From the NCBI GenBank assembly GCA_946122785.1, contig CAMGYJ010000008.1, positions 58,820,877 through 58,884,876 of the forward strand: DNA of 64,000 bases, in the 5' to 3' direction. The translations under genes and the position numbers were made by a program. The DNA comes from Linum tenue. Its lineage: Eukaryota; Streptophyta; Magnoliopsida; Malpighiales; Linaceae. The notes under the pieces were generated by a model. The model saw only the letters and a program-made list of their open reading frames with translations. It did no database searches and was not told where the DNA came from. This document shows positions 20,919 to 32,649 of the stretch, piece after piece (within the stretch, counting starts at the first letter, position 1; every line of letters begins with the position of its first letter).

Positions 20919-22405
20919 TTACCCTAGCCCTAGAATTTTTGCAGAATTAATATCACCAAAATAGACTTTACATGTTCTATGGCAGTAGAAACATTCTTTA
21001 TTCGCACCATTTCTAATTATAGTTACCTGTCGCTTCTCAAAACTACAATCTTTTCTTATGTTATTCTTCCTGTATGATTCTAGTTGAACAAGTAGTTCAA
21101 GATTTTTTGCTTCCAACTTAGCTACAGTATGTGTTAACAATTCACATTTCTCCTTGTATTCCTCAGCTTGTAAACCCAGCAACCTACATCTATCTGTGAG
21201 TTCCTCGTGTTCTTCCTTTAATTTGTTATGTTTTACCTTGACCGCTGCAAATTCTTGTTGTATACTCCTAATGGTACTAGTCAAGAGATCATCATCACTA
21301 TAGTAATCTGAGTCACTAAAAGTAGAAAACTTACTTACCTCGAAATGATTGTTATCAGCATCCTGATCACCAATTGCCATTAAACAAGTGTCCTTCTTGT
21401 GAAACTGCTCCTGAAGATCATCTTCATCATCTTCACTACAGCTCCAAGTTGTTGTCATTGCCTTTTCTTTTCTTTTCTCCAAAGTGGACATTCAGCCTTG
21501 ATATGGCCTTGTCTTCCACACTTAAAACAGCCTGTCTGAGTTTTCTTGGCTTGTCCAGTTTCTCTTCTTACTTTCTGATGCACACGACTTATGCTTTGCC
21601 TTCCTTGTCCCTGTTCCTTTTCTGCTTCCTTATCTCTATATTGATGTGAGAACTGGCCGCGTCTTCTCTCTTTTCTCATCCTTATGAGCTGAGAAATATG
21701 TTTGCTCAGCATTGCAAGTTCATCATCATCCATGTCCTCGTAGTTATCAGATTCTTCCTCATAGGCCTGAGTCTTGAAGGCTAATCCACGTTTGTCTTTC
21801 TTTTGCTCTTCACTTGTTTCCCGCTTGAGCTTTTCTTCATAAGTAGTTAATGATCCGATCAGTTCGTCCACTGGTAGCTTGCTCAAATCTTTGGCTTCCT
21901 CGATAGCTGTTACTTTGGCTTCCCATTTCTTGGGTAGAGACCACAAAAGTTTCCGAACTAAATCCCCACTCTCATAAGCGATTCCCATGTTTTCTAGACT
22001 GTTTACCGTAGTTGTAAACCGCTCGTACATCTTCCTGATTGTCTCTCCTTCTATCATTTTGAACAACTCAAAACTCAGTTTTCAGTGCGTTGATGCGAGA
22101 GATTTTCACCTGAGAAGTGCCTTCGTAAGTGACCTGGAGTTTGTCCCAGATTTCCTTCGCTGTCTTGCACCCTGAGACCTTGTGATATTCTTCTGGTCCA
22201 AGAGCGCAATACATAAGGTTAGTGTCCTTGCAATTTTGCTGATGCTTGTCTCGATCTTCATCCGTCCATTTCCCACGATCGACTTTAACCTCAAGTGGTC
22301 CGTCCATAACTCTATCCCAAATCTTTGGATCAGTTGATCCTATGAAGAGTTCCATTCGATTCTTCCGGTAGCCATAGTTGACCCCTTCAAATCGCGGTGG
22401 CCAAT
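20919..22405 (-). pseudogene. gag of copia 1
   Basis: Minus-strand frames 22355-22068 (UBN2-type gag: GSTDPKIWDRVMDGP, TAKEIWDKL) and 22066-21455 (LPKKWEAKVTAIEEAKDLSK, then zinc knuckle CFKCGRQGHIKAEC) are offset by a frameshift near 22067. A third piece, 21491-20919, carries an acidic segment and a coiled coil. Coding similarity (PPRFEGVNYGYRKN) begins immediately at the edge of the right LTR, with no leader, PBS or start codon, so the gag 5' end was deleted. Confidence 0.75.
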
Positions 22406-22413
22406 TGTGAGAG

Positions 22414-23373
22414 ACCCCTTCGATTTATTGATCAGTAGTGCACCTGCACAACCCTAATTTGTATCTTTTGACAAGAACACAATAAGCAAGCACGACGAAG
22501 AAGAAAGAAATGATCGATGGAACAAGGAATTTGATTCCCTTCTCGTGTTTGTGGAACGGCAATCCACTTGAGCATTTTGGTTTGCACGGCGTAGGCTTTT
22601 CCTTTTGTTAAGTTGAAAAGCCCGGCCCACTTGACCTCATTTCTACGCCGTGTTTCACTTACCCTTCACCCTCCCTTTCGAGTGTGCTTTTCGGATCAAG
22701 AATGCTCTGCAAAACAAACCTTGCCCAGAACGAAGAACACCCCAAGAACCAGAATCAAACTTAAAAACAGAACAAGCAAATGAAAGAACACAGACACCGA
22801 ACTTTTTACGTGGTATCCGGTGTTAGGTATTGATGAACCCAACAGCGACTAATCCACGGTCAGAGGATCGCTCTTTTGCGATTTCTGACGTTTCACCAGG
22901 TATTTATCTTGAAGCTCACTTACAGTACACACCACTCTTCCTTTCGATCTGCTCACCGCAAGATCGACAGGACGTTCCTGAACCTATCAGCAATCCAGCC
23001 AATAGAACCCCCTGATACACCCTTGTACCAGTACCCAGAAACCCCTATTGTTCTTGTGCTGACTATTCACTCAAACCTCTTTCGCTCGCACACTTAGCAG
23101 CTGTTCGATTTGATCGCAATGAAAAGTCTGTCCCTCACTCTAGTTTCCAGCTCTATATACACTCGACTTTTCTTCATAGCCGTTGGAACAAAACCATTTC
23201 CTTTCCTTGCTTGCTCTCTGACTTTCCATATGTACACTGACGACCGTTTGAGAGAGATTCCCCGGATCTTCTTCCATCTATTGTTTATCGTCAATTTCCT
23301 TGAAGCAAGGGCTGATTTCCAGTTGGCAATCTTGTGGATTTTGCTGGGTTCAATTGAGATGTTGCTCCCAACA
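22414..23373 (-). repeat. 5' LTR of copia 1, missing its inner end
   Basis: It pairs with 15245-16213. Its right edge (plus strand) ends CCCAACA before CGTTC. On the inner side it departs from the other LTR at 22413, about 36 bp short, and runs directly into gag coding sequence. Confidence 0.8.
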
Positions 23374-23378
23374 CGTTC

Positions 23379-23753
23379 TTCTGGGTGATACCCTCATCGC
23401 TTGGGTACAAGGTGTGTTACCAATGTCCAATAGCAGCAAGAAATTGTTGGAGGTTGCCGGTCGCGTTCGGGCATGGCGGTTGGGCTCCTTTGATCAAACT
23501 GCTACAAGAGTTCTATCACGCGGAGTTGATGTTCCTGCTAAAGTCGACGTTCGAAGTTAGCCAACAGAGGTCTACGAAATTGCCTCCGATGGCGTCACCA
23601 CGATAAACTCTGAACAACGGTATGCTGAAGTGGTGAAAAGAAATGGGTTCTACGGAGCTGGAAAGTGCAAGATTACTTCGAATGGAGCAGATCGCTACAT
23701 TGAAGTTGGAAAAGAATGTGTCCAAGAAAGAAGTGATCTATTGTGGAGAAGCT
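23379..23753 (+). pseudogene. LINE ORF1, middle piece
   Basis: It starts in frame with 15208 across the copia 1 insertion (LLGDTLIAWVQGVLPMSN and on) and stops at a TAG (23558-23560). A following frame (VYEIASDGVTTINSEQRYAE, then LLWRSLV) runs into the copia 2 insertion point and resumes at 28886. This is the variable middle of a plant LINE ORF1. Confidence 0.5.
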
Positions 23754-24276
23754 TGTTGGGTATTAGCGGAAGTAATGGTAATTCTGAATTAAAATAAAGG
23801 AATCAATTGGTGTTTAATAACTTTTTTTAGGAAAACACTCAAACAAACAATGCCTTATAATTTTGGCTATTGTTTTACACATGCAGAGACTTCTTTCTTC
23901 TTCCCATTTTTTTTGTCTCTAACACTCTCCCATGCCTCACGTACACATATATAATGGGAAATGGGAACATTGTTTTCCTTCACACTAAATGCAATTGGCT
24001 GATTTCTATCTTAAATTGCAGACACATAACATGTTGTGGATGAGAAGATCATTGAGTAGATAGGTCAATTTCCATAGTTATTTGGGCAAAGCCAAATGGT
24101 CTTGATCATCATGCAATCCAAGTGGCTCTTCCTAACTTCTCCTTGTTGGCAGCCCAGCATATGCACGTTCCATACAAGTGGACAATTGATAATTGACCCC
24201 ATTATCTTGTCGTTTCAATTCTGTCCATTGCCTTTGCAATAATTTAATTTTATTAATTACAAAATACCTTTTAACA
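23754..24276 (-). repeat. 3' LTR of copia 2
   Basis: 523 bp, TGTTGGG to TTAACA on the plus strand. A polypurine tract (minus: AAGAGGGG) abuts its inner edge at 24277-24284. Confidence 0.85.
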
Positions 24277-24289
24277 CCCCTCTTAATTT

Positions 24290-25605
24290 GCAATATGAAG
24301 TAGCTCCTTGAACTTTTTGAATTTTTCACGTGTAACCGCCTTTGTCATGATATCTGCTGGCTGGTCGTTGGTGTTGATAAATTCCATCACGATTAATCCT
24401 TCGTTGACGAGGTCTCATATGAAATGATGACGCAACTCGATATGCTTTAATCTTGCGTGAAATACTGGATTCTTTGTCATGGCTATGGCTGACTTGTTAT
24501 CACAATGAATAATGGTTGGACCATTTTCATTTTGCGGCAAATCAGAAATTAATCTTTTTAGTCATACCGCTTCGCATGTTGCATCTATAGCTGCGATATA
24601 TTCGACTTCCGCTGAAGATAAAGCCATAGTTTTCTGCTTCTTTGAACTCCAGGAAATGGGTTTTGTACCCAGACAGAATATGTAACCCGATGTGCTTTTT
24701 CGATCCTCCAGTGATCCTGTCTAGTCACTATCGGTAAATCCGGTCAGCTTGCTTTCTGTTTCTTTCTTGTACATCAAGCCCAATTTCTTCGTTACTTGAA
24801 GATATCGCAAAATTCTTTGGCTATTGCAAAATGAAGTTTGCTAGGTCATAAATCTTGATATAAGACGTACTGAATGACATATATCTGACCTCGTATGTGT
24901 CAGGTAAATGAGTGACCAGACAAGACTTTTGTACAGCTTTCCATTGAATTTTTCAGCTCCATCATTGCGTTGAAGTTTGTCGTTCAACGCCATCGGTGTT
25001 GAGATTGGTTTGCACATTGCCATGTGAAATCTTTTCAGCATATCTTTGGTGTACTTCTCCTGTGAAATAAATATTTCTCCAAGTGACTGCTTCACTTGGA
25101 TCCCAAGAAAATATTTCATGAGTCCCAAGTCCGTCATCTCGAATTCTTTCATCATGGTACTTTTGAATTATTCAATCATCCGCTGATTTGTTCCTGTGTA
25201 AATCAAGTCATCAACATACAAACAAACCATTAGAAAATCTTTTCTTACTCCTTTTTTTATGTACAGAGATGCTTCACTCGTACTTCTGTGAAATCCGTTT
25301 TGCTGAAAATATCGATCAATTATGCTATTCCATGCTCTCGATGCTTGCTTCAGCCCGTATAAAGCCTTTCGAAGACGAGAGACTTTGTCTTCTTCTCCTT
25401 TTTTCTCATAGCCTCGTGGTTGTTCCACATAGACTTCTTCTTCCAGTTCTCCATTCAGAAATGCTGATTTGACATCTAGCTTGTATACTGACAACTCTAG
25501 TTGAGTAGCTAGAGCGAGAACTGTTCTGATGGTCTCTATCCTCGCTACTGGTGCATATGTCTCGTGAAAATCAATACTGAGCTGTTGTGAATAGCCCTTT
25601 GCCAC
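24290..25605 (-). pseudogene. Reverse transcriptase and RNase H of copia 2
   Basis: Frame 25605-25168 holds the RT core: YAPVARIETIRTVLALA, KLDVKSAFLNGEL, KALYGLKQASRAW and catalytic YVDDLIYTG. Frame 25155-24841 continues with MTDLGLMKYFLGIQV. RNase H follows, broken by stops, at about 24840-24290; its residues around the copia motif SSAEAEYIAA lie near 24590-24620. The single stop between the two RT frames shows decay. Confidence 0.8.
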
Positions 25606-25695
25606 CAGTCGAGCTTTGTACTTCTGGATAGAACCATCTTCATTGAATTTGATCTTATAAATCCATTTCAGACCTATAACCGGCTTGTTCTGCGG

Positions 25696-26426
25696 TTAAT
25701 CAACAAGCTCCCATGTCTTGTTTTTCTCGATCATGAAAATTTTTGCATCCCTTGCCTCGTTCCGAACTTCATCTTTGACTTCTTCTTCAAAGACGTGAGG
25801 TTCACAAGAAAAATATGCAACATGATTTGTTTCATAAATTTCTAGCAAAGACCTTGTTCTCAACTGAGGTGAATCCGAGTCTATTACGATGTCTCTGAAG
25901 TTTTCTCCTTCTAGGCTAGGTGCAGGATTTCTCTCTGGACTTGCAACTAGATCTGGGTTGTTGCTGGGGTCTTCTAGAATTGTTGAGTCCTCCAGAATTT
26001 CATTACTTGGTGGAGATTGAGAAATTGGATTTTCCCAATTCCACTCAGCCATCTCATCAAAGATCACATCTCGGGAAACCACCACTTCATTCTTTACTGG
26101 ATTGCAAAGACGATAGCCTTTGGACTAGAGATATGTGCATAAGCTATGCACCCAAAGACTTTGAGGTGATCCACTTGTGGCCTCATGTGGTGCCACGCAT
26201 GTATCGGTGTCTTGTTCCGAACTGCTTTGGTTGGTGATCTGTTGAGGATGTAAATTGTTGTATTGATCGCTTCTGCCCACAAGTTGTTGGGAAGCTTTTT
26301 GGCTTTGAGCATACTTCTCGCCATCTCCACAATCGTGTGGTTTTTCCATTCTGCCACGCCATTTTGTTTTGGTGTGTAAAGGACCGTCAACTGCCTTTTG
26401 ATTTTGTTGTTGTGGCAATACTCCAT
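25696..26426 (-). pseudogene. Integrase C-terminal part of copia 2
   Basis: Frame 26426-26094 reads the end of the integrase core (YTPKQNGVAEWKNHTIVEMA, then RSMLKAKKLPNNLWAEA and LKVFGCIAY). Frame 26085-25696 is the linker to RT, opening with VVSRDVIFDE. A stop separates them. Confidence 0.75.
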
Positions 26427-26534
26427 GAATGGAGTATAAATAAATTCTCCTCCACGGTCTGTTCGGGGAGTTTTGATTTGATGACCGCTTTCCTTCTCAG
26501 CTACTGCTTGGAATTGAAGGAACTTGGGAAAAGT

Positions 26535-27290
26535 TTATGACTTTTGCTCCAGAAAGAATACCCACATCATTTTGGTGAAGTCATCTACCAATAGTATAAA
26601 GTATCTTTTGCCATTGAGCGACTGTATTTGGGTTGGACCGCATATGTCTGCATGTACCAACTCTAGTGGCTCTTTTGCTCTCCAAGATGTCTTTGGAAAT
26701 GGTAAACAATGCATTTTTCCATATATGCATCCTTCACGGATCTTGTCTTCTCTGTGGATCTGGGGAAGTCCCGCCACCATATTTTTCTGCTTCAGCAATT
26801 TGAGGCCTTTGAAGTTGAGATCACCGTATCTGAGATGCCATAGGAAGGACTGATCTAGATTTTCACTCTTGAATGCTACTTCACCATTTTGTGACATAGA
26901 AAAAGAGAAAATTATGTTGGAAGTCAACGGTACTTTGGCCACCATGAAGTTGTCTGCTTTGTTGGTAATCTCGCACACGCAATTATCAAACAATAGCTTG
27001 TAATTTTTCAGCATCAGTTGTCCCACTCTAAGTATATTGAGAGTTAGCTCTGGAACATACAAAACATATCGTATGATAGTTTTGTTACCTTCTTCTGTGC
27101 ATACAACAACTGTGCCTTTTCCTTCCACTTTTAGCTTCTTTCCGTCTCCCAACTTGACTTGAGAGCGGTATTTGTCATCGATGTCGGTGAATGACTCCAG
27201 ATCTCCAGTCGTGCTGTTACTGCAACCACTATCCACCATCCAGGGTAGCTGTAACTTTAGCTCACCCTTTAGGATTGACAAGGCCACCAT
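26535..27290 (-). pseudogene. Protease and integrase N-terminal part of copia 2
   Basis: A 251-codon frame. Near its start it has the retropepsin motif WMVDSGCSNSTTGD (Asp-Ser-Gly). The GAG-pre-integrase zinc region follows around LWHLRYGDLNFKGLKLL and CIYGKMH, though in this copy one expected His and one Cys are replaced. The integrase core start HADICGPTQ and YFILLVDDFTKMMWV come next. The frame ends early at 26535. Confidence 0.75.
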
Positions 27291-27419
27291 ATTGCTTTCT
27301 TCATTTTTGGTGCCGCTTGACTCACCTTCTTCTTGCTTGTTCTGGAACCAACAATCTCTCTGGGAGTGGTTTTTAATTTTTCCCTTGGTGCACTTGAATC
27401 TGCAGTCTTTTGTTGCATG

Positions 27420-28269
27420 ACCCGCCTTTTTGCAAATTATGCAACTCGAGCCGTTGTAGCACGATTTTTGTTATTGATAATTTTGTCTGTTGTTTCCTCT
27501 ATAATTGGATCTTCCTCTTGCTCTTCCCTGTGAGTTTCCCCCTCTTTTTCCTTGCTCCGATTTGACATATTTACTTTCCGTCATGTTGACTTTTGACGAG
27601 AAAGCTTGTTCCAATGGCGGTTTGGTGAAGCTGCTCATTCTATGCTCGTGTGCTACAAGTGAGCCCATCAACTCGTTCATTGGTAGTTTTGCCAAATCTT
27701 TGGTTTCCTCTATGACAGCAACAGTATGCTCGAACTTGGATGATAAACTACGGAGAATTATCTTTACAATTTTTCATTCTTCCATGACATCACCAGTGGC
27801 TTTGATCTGGTTGATTGTCTCTGCAAAACACGAGTGGAAGTCTTTGATGCTGTCGGCTTGCTTCATCATCAAGTTGTCAAACTGACGCCATAAGCTTTGA
27901 CACCTGATGGAGATCGCCTTTTCAAAACCTTGAAATTGTTCTTGCAAGACATCCCAAGCTACTTTGGCCTTTTTATGCAGTAGATTCTTGGGTAAATTAA
28001 TTTGCTCACTGCTTGCTGAATAATTCTCAACGCACTGCCATTTTGCTTGGCATTCTCCTTGTACTCCTTGTCTGCTTGTCTGGGCACTTCTTGGAGTCTT
28101 CATCATCTTCCTGTGGATCTTCATAGCCATCTTGGATTATATCCCACAGATCTTGTGAGATGAAAATTAGCTCCATTTGGGCACTCAAGTACTCGTATAA
28201 TTCACAATCGAAAATGGAAATTTTATTTGAAGAGGTAGCAAACATGGTATGTGATGAAGTTGTTGCCAT
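27420..28269 (-). pseudogene. gag of copia 2
   Basis: It starts at ATG 28269 (MATTSSHTMF), with ELYEYLSAQMELIFISQDLW and WDIIQDGYEDP as a UBN2-type capsid. A frameshift near 28070 leads into 28130-27774 (LLHKKAKVAWDVLQEQFQG), then 27695-27471. The zinc knuckle CIICKKAGHATKDC follows a stop at about 27471. The capsid packages element RNA. Confidence 0.75.
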
Positions 28270-28332
28270 GGCTTTTTTAAAGAAAGTTTGTGTAGGCTAG
28301 CAAGGTGGGAATTTTTTAGAGTATAGAGGGGT

Positions 28333-28348
28333 ATTAGTTCTGATACCA
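28333..28348 (-). promoter_or_regulatory. Primer binding site of copia 2 (tRNA-iMet type)
   Basis: The minus strand reads TGGTATCAGAACTAAT next to the 5' LTR. TGGTATCAGAGC is the usual plant initiator-Met tRNA complement; one base differs in the first twelve. Confidence 0.75.
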
Positions 28349-28352
28349 AATT

Positions 28353-28880
28353 TGTTGGATATTAGCGGAAGTAATGGTAATTCTGGATCAAAATAAAGGA
28401 ATCAATTGGTGTTTAATCAGTCTTTTTAGGAAAATACTCAAACAAACAATGCCTTATAATTTTGGCTATTGTTTTACACATGCGAAGACTTCTTTCTTCT
28501 TCCTTTTTTTTTTTTTTTGTCTCTAACACTCTCCCGTGCCTCACGTACACATATATAATAGGAAAAGGGAACATTGTTTCCCTTCACACTAAATGCAATT
28601 GGATGATTTCTATCTATTATTACCAACACATAACATTTTGTGGATGAGAAGATCATTGAGTAGATAGGTCAACTTCCATAGTTATTTGGGCAAAGCCAAA
28701 TGGTCTTCATCATCATGCAATCCAAGTGGCTCTTCATAACTTCTCCTTGTTGGCAACCCAACATATGCACGTTCCATACAAGTGGATAATTGATAATTGA
28801 CCCCATCATCTTGTTGTTTCAATTTTGTCCATTGCCTTTGAAATAATTTATTTTTATTAATTTCAAATTACCTTTTAACA
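28353..28880 (-). repeat. 5' LTR of copia 2
   Basis: 528 bp, pairs with 23754-24276. It contains a T17-type tract near 28504-28520 that is shorter in the other LTR. Confidence 0.85.
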
Positions 28881-28885
28881 AAGCT

Positions 28886-30059
28886 TAGTCGTTAGGTTTG
28901 AGCCCCGGTGTTCGGATGTTGTTACGTCAGAAGATTTATCTGGGCGGCTACGAACTGGGCGATCGATAATAACTTCATTAAGGAGGACAGGGTAGATGGG
29001 AGTTGGCTGTTGATTTGTTCGTGCGTTACAGAAGCTATGAGAATCAAAAATCTTGATCATGGGAGATTTAAAGAAGCCGCCATTCTATTTCTACTTGGAA
29101 TGAAGAGGATTTCCGGCGAATTTGCGAAGAGACGTGGCAACTGGTTTTCGACATCCCTCTGCATCTGAAGAGTGTGGATCTTATGAAAACAATTAGGAAT
29201 TTCTGCGGAAATTTTATCGAAATTGATTGGATGTCGTGGTGTCTGCCGTATGTCGGGATCATAATAAAGAAGAACAATTTTATTCCGAGAGTGATTCATC
29301 TCCGATATGGGGATTGGGGATCAATCCTACAAAGTTGGTGTTTTGGAACCGCCAACCAAAAAAGGGGTCGACTTTGGATCAACGGGGAGGGGTATTCAGA
29401 GGCAAAGTATGTTCCTTAGGTCATCGGTTGGGGTGAAGCAGCACGCATGTATGGGAGATAAAAGAGGAGACTCTTTTTCACTCATCCCTTCATCTTCCAC
29501 TAGAGAGATCGCTAGAACAAGATTGGGGTATACCAATAAGAAGAATAAAAAGATTTGGGTCAGTAGGGAAGGCCTGATTTGGATTGGGCCTAGGGGAAGG
29601 AAGTCGGATAGTCAGGTTGGGCCTTAGCCCAACTGGAAAGTTTAGTTATCAGAGTTGGAAGAAGGAGAATTACCCACATCTGCATTGACTATCGAGAATA
29701 GTGGGCTTCAAATCCATAAACTTGGGCCAAAGAAGGACTAGCTTGTGGAATTGGATAGGGTTGCAGCCTATCTCATTGGTTACCCTCAATGGGCTCCAAG
29801 TTGGGGATTTTTCGGGTGCTACCCGTGTGTTTTTGAAGGGAGTCAATCACATTCCAGGATGTTTAACGACCTTCTTCTGGGTAGCAGTGGAATGTGGGCA
29901 CTCGTAAATGCTGAGGTGCCCTCTTCTTCTTTTTCTCATCCGATGATTGCACTCGGGGATTCTATTGATTTCGATAAAATTTTGGAGATGGAGTTTGTTA
30001 CGGATACTCAAGTGCGAATGAGTAGTACCATGGTCGTTGTTGATGATAGGATGGAGTAA
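28886..30059 (+). pseudogene. LINE ORF1, 3' piece (DUF4283-like)
   Basis: It resumes the frame left at 23753. It has the pattern of the DUF4283 nucleic-acid-binding domain of plant LINE ORF1: a WAIDNNFIKEDRVDGSWLLI strand pair, then FDIPLHLKSVDLMKTIRNFC and NFIEIDW. Frames shift several times (near 29100, 29250 and 29420). The tail to the stop at 30057-30059 is Ser/Val-rich without motif. Confidence 0.6.
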
Positions 30060-30451
30060 GGAAGTGTTAGCCTAGTCCAGTGTACTCCTTCGGATTCTCA
30101 TCAAAAGTCGAGTTTGATTTGGGTGGAGTGTAGTGAGTTTCCTTCTCCTTCCTGCTCAGTTAGAGATACTAACAGATGCTGGGATCCGGAGAATTTCCCC
30201 TTTGATGTTGATACTCTTTCTACGTCTTGTATTGAGATTGGAAGGGTGTTCAATTTAGGACACGAAGATGGGCAGGAGAAATTCGATTTATTGGTGTCCC
30301 AGAATGCTATGAGTTACATCAAAGGAAGATAAAGAGTTATAGATCGAAGCTCGAAATGGAGAGCTATTGCCTGGGTCCGATTATGCCTTTTTCAGAGGGT
30401 CCCAGGAGGTGCAAGAAAATTAAGGTTCGGGTTTCTTCTGAAATTTAATCT

Positions 30452-31239
30452 ATGGGTACATCAGTTTGCTTTTGGAACGTGAGGGGTCTTGGGGATTCTG
30501 AGAAAAGAAGCAATATTAAGAGAATCATTGGATGGCATAAACCTAAAATCGTAGGTCTTATAGAAACCAAATGGTCGGTGTGCGATGATAGTCTCATTGG
30601 CAGTCGTTCGTGCATCAGGGACTACGGTTGGGTTGCGAAAGACGCATCAGAAATTTTGGGAGGTATTGTCATCCTGTGGGATAAGGTTTATTTCAACAAG
30701 CTCTATAATATGGCCTGCTGTCGATTTTCTGGAGGTTAGTACCACTAAAATCTAGCATCTCGTGGTGGTCTATGAGCCACATGAGAAGGATGAGATCACT
30801 TTCCTTGGCGAACTCCATACTTATTGCTCGCATCATTCTGGTCCGGTGTGTATAGCTTGTGACTTTATTTGGTCAGGTGCCATGAAAATTATCAGGGTGC
30901 TAGAAGAAGCACAGAGTTTATGTCTGAATTCAATTCATTTATTGTGTGTAATAGCTTGATGGAACTACCCGGGGGGGAAGCAAATTCACTTGGAGACATG
31001 GCTCTAATAGTAATTCTATGTCCCGGATTGACCGGGTGTTTATTTCTCAGTATTTCGATGTGTTATTTCCAGATTATATGCTCACCGCGATGGAAAGGGT
31101 GGCTTCAGATCATAATATGCTTGTGTTAAAGTGGGGTGAGGAAAGGAAGGTGAGGAGACCTTGGAAATTTCAGAATATGTGGCTGGAAGATGGTCATTTC
31201 TACCAAGAACTGGGGGAGTGGATGAGGGAGACTCTTTAG
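30452..31239 (+). pseudogene. LINE ORF2 endonuclease domain
   Basis: The ATG at 30452 opens an APE-type endonuclease: CFWNVRGLGDSEKRSNIK and IVGLIETKWSV carry the catalytic Asn and Glu. After frameshifts near 30735 and 30870, the end motif SRIDRVFIS and ASDHNMLVLKWG (catalytic Asp-His region) are seen near 31018-31130. This domain nicks target DNA to prime reverse transcription. The frame stops at 31237-31239 just before a foreign insert. Confidence 0.75.
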
Positions 31240-31245
31240 GGGAGA

Positions 31246-32645
31246 GGTGTTGTGTTCTTACTGACTGACTCACTCCTATTGTCACTCTAGAAATTGGCCA
31301 AGTGTAACCACTTCCTAAAGCATAGTATAGCGGGTTTGGGTTTTAATGTCAACCCGGGTCCTAGATTTGATGACTACTCGGTGAATTCTTGTTATCTAGC
31401 AGTGAAACTTTAGTGCAAGTCCAAATTAAAAAACAAACAAAGAAAGTTAAACGGTTGTTTTCAAGTCGAGAGAGGTCACCCGGATATGGTTCCCCCTAGA
31501 CTGCAGTTAAGCCGGATTGCAATTTACCAAGTTCAGTTTTCATGAAAGTTATACTGCAGAAGGTTCTTAAACAGTCTGAAGTCTCAACTAAAGGTCTCCA
31601 GACCCTCTCAATCTGAGTCTCCAACGGGCGACTAACCTCCACCGGAGTAAACAGATTGAAGCCCTAACGAACCAAACCTCCACTACCGAATTGAATTCGG
31701 TACAGAATAGCGAATTGGCTCCTCGACTAAAGTCGCCAATTCACTACCTTCAATTAAGGTTGCTCTATCAACCTAGGCAGATATTCTCATTCTAGGTTAA
31801 AGTAGAAACAACAGGAATTTGATCAGGATTCAAGTCATTCAATCATTCAAGCCTCAATCGAATATAATCAACTCATAAAATTTGTACTTGGGTTCATACA
31901 ATCAGACCTAACATACAAATCTAGGTTTCTCCATACCCAGATGAATGGGGAAAATACTCCATGGAGAGAGAAGCAAAAGCAGATTCAGACGCGGAAATCA
32001 TACTGTAAAGGATGAGTTTCTCCTCCTGGTTGTCAATCGGTACTTCTCCAAGCTCAAGTCGGGCTCCAATGGTGATGAAGATCAAGCTATGGCACTTGGG
32101 AACTCTGGTTCGTCGCTTTCTCTCTCTAGGAATCTCTCTATCTCTCTAAAACTCGGAACCCTTTGATTTTTTTCCTTCTTTTCCTTTAAAACTGCTGATG
32201 ATCGCGATACCCGGTTGAAATACCCGGTCGGGTATTTCGGGTCTCGACCGGGTATAATTGAAACGCGCGTTTTGCCTCAGGGGAAATCCCCGACCGGGTA
32301 TTTTTGCCTCCTGCCGGGGCCCCCTTTTGTTTCTCATGGACGCCCAAAGCCAAAAATCCCCGGTCATGGCCAGATAATACCCGGTCGGGTATTTCTGCTC
32401 ATGGCCGGGTACTTTTGCTCTCCAGCACACTTCAAGCCTCACTTGCTCCTTTCGACCCGAATCTCGTTCCTTCGCCTCGATTCCAACGCCGGGTCCTGAA
32501 ATATGACAAAAACGTACAACCTCGCGTGAAATCGGCTTAAAACACGAGAATCAACATCTCAAACGGCTCAAGAATAGGGGTAAAAACATGTGCAATTATC
32601 GGTCTATCACTGACCAAAAGACTTTGGTTGGTTAAATCTAGGGTG
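31246..32645. mobile_element. Unidentified insertion in LINE ORF2, possibly a solo LTR
   Basis: A stretch of about 1.4 kb of non-LINE DNA between endonuclease and RT. Candidate ends are TGTTGTGTTC on the left and GGGTGACA on the right, a TG...CA pair as in an LTR, but the flanking five bases (AGAGG versus GGTTA) do not match. It contains a cluster of ATACCCGGTCGGGTAT palindromes (about 32208-32420). About 200 residues of normal LINE protein are also missing here, so the insertion was accompanied by a deletion or followed by one. Confidence 0.4.
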
Positions 32646-32649
32646 ACAG

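Larger units (their letters stand above)
15209..23373 (-). mobile_element. Copia element 1, SIRE-like, with an extra 3' ORF
   Basis: An 8,165-bp element in minus orientation, flanked by perfect CGTTC duplications (15204-15208, 23374-23378). The left LTR (15209-16213) is the 3' LTR; the right LTR (about 22414-23373) is the 5' LTR and lacks its inner end. Coding order on the minus strand is gag with CCHC knuckle, coiled-coil region, GAG-pre-integrase, integrase, RT with YVDD, RNase H, then an additional ORF before the polypurine tract. Domain order (integrase before RT) identifies Ty1/copia; size, coiled-coil gag extension and a post-pol ORF resemble the SIRE/Maximus lineage. Several frameshifts and stops make it inactive. 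Confidence 0.85.
23754..28880 (-). mobile_element. Copia element 2
   Basis: A 5,127-bp element on the minus strand with LTRs 23754-24276 and 28353-28880 (TGTTGG...TTAACA). Perfect AAGCT duplications flank it (23749-23753, 28881-28885). LTR identity is roughly 93% by eye, clearly older than the gypsy insertion. A tRNA-iMet-type PBS adjoins the right LTR and a GAGGGG polypurine tract the left one. gag, protease, integrase, RT and RNase H are all recognisable but cut by stops, so it is inactive. It lies inside the LINE ORF1. Confidence 0.9.

Noticed and set aside
32146..32540. Overlapping ORFs of 78-98 codons on both strands
   Set aside because: They arise from the repeated ATACCCGGTCGGGTAT palindromes and show no protein features.
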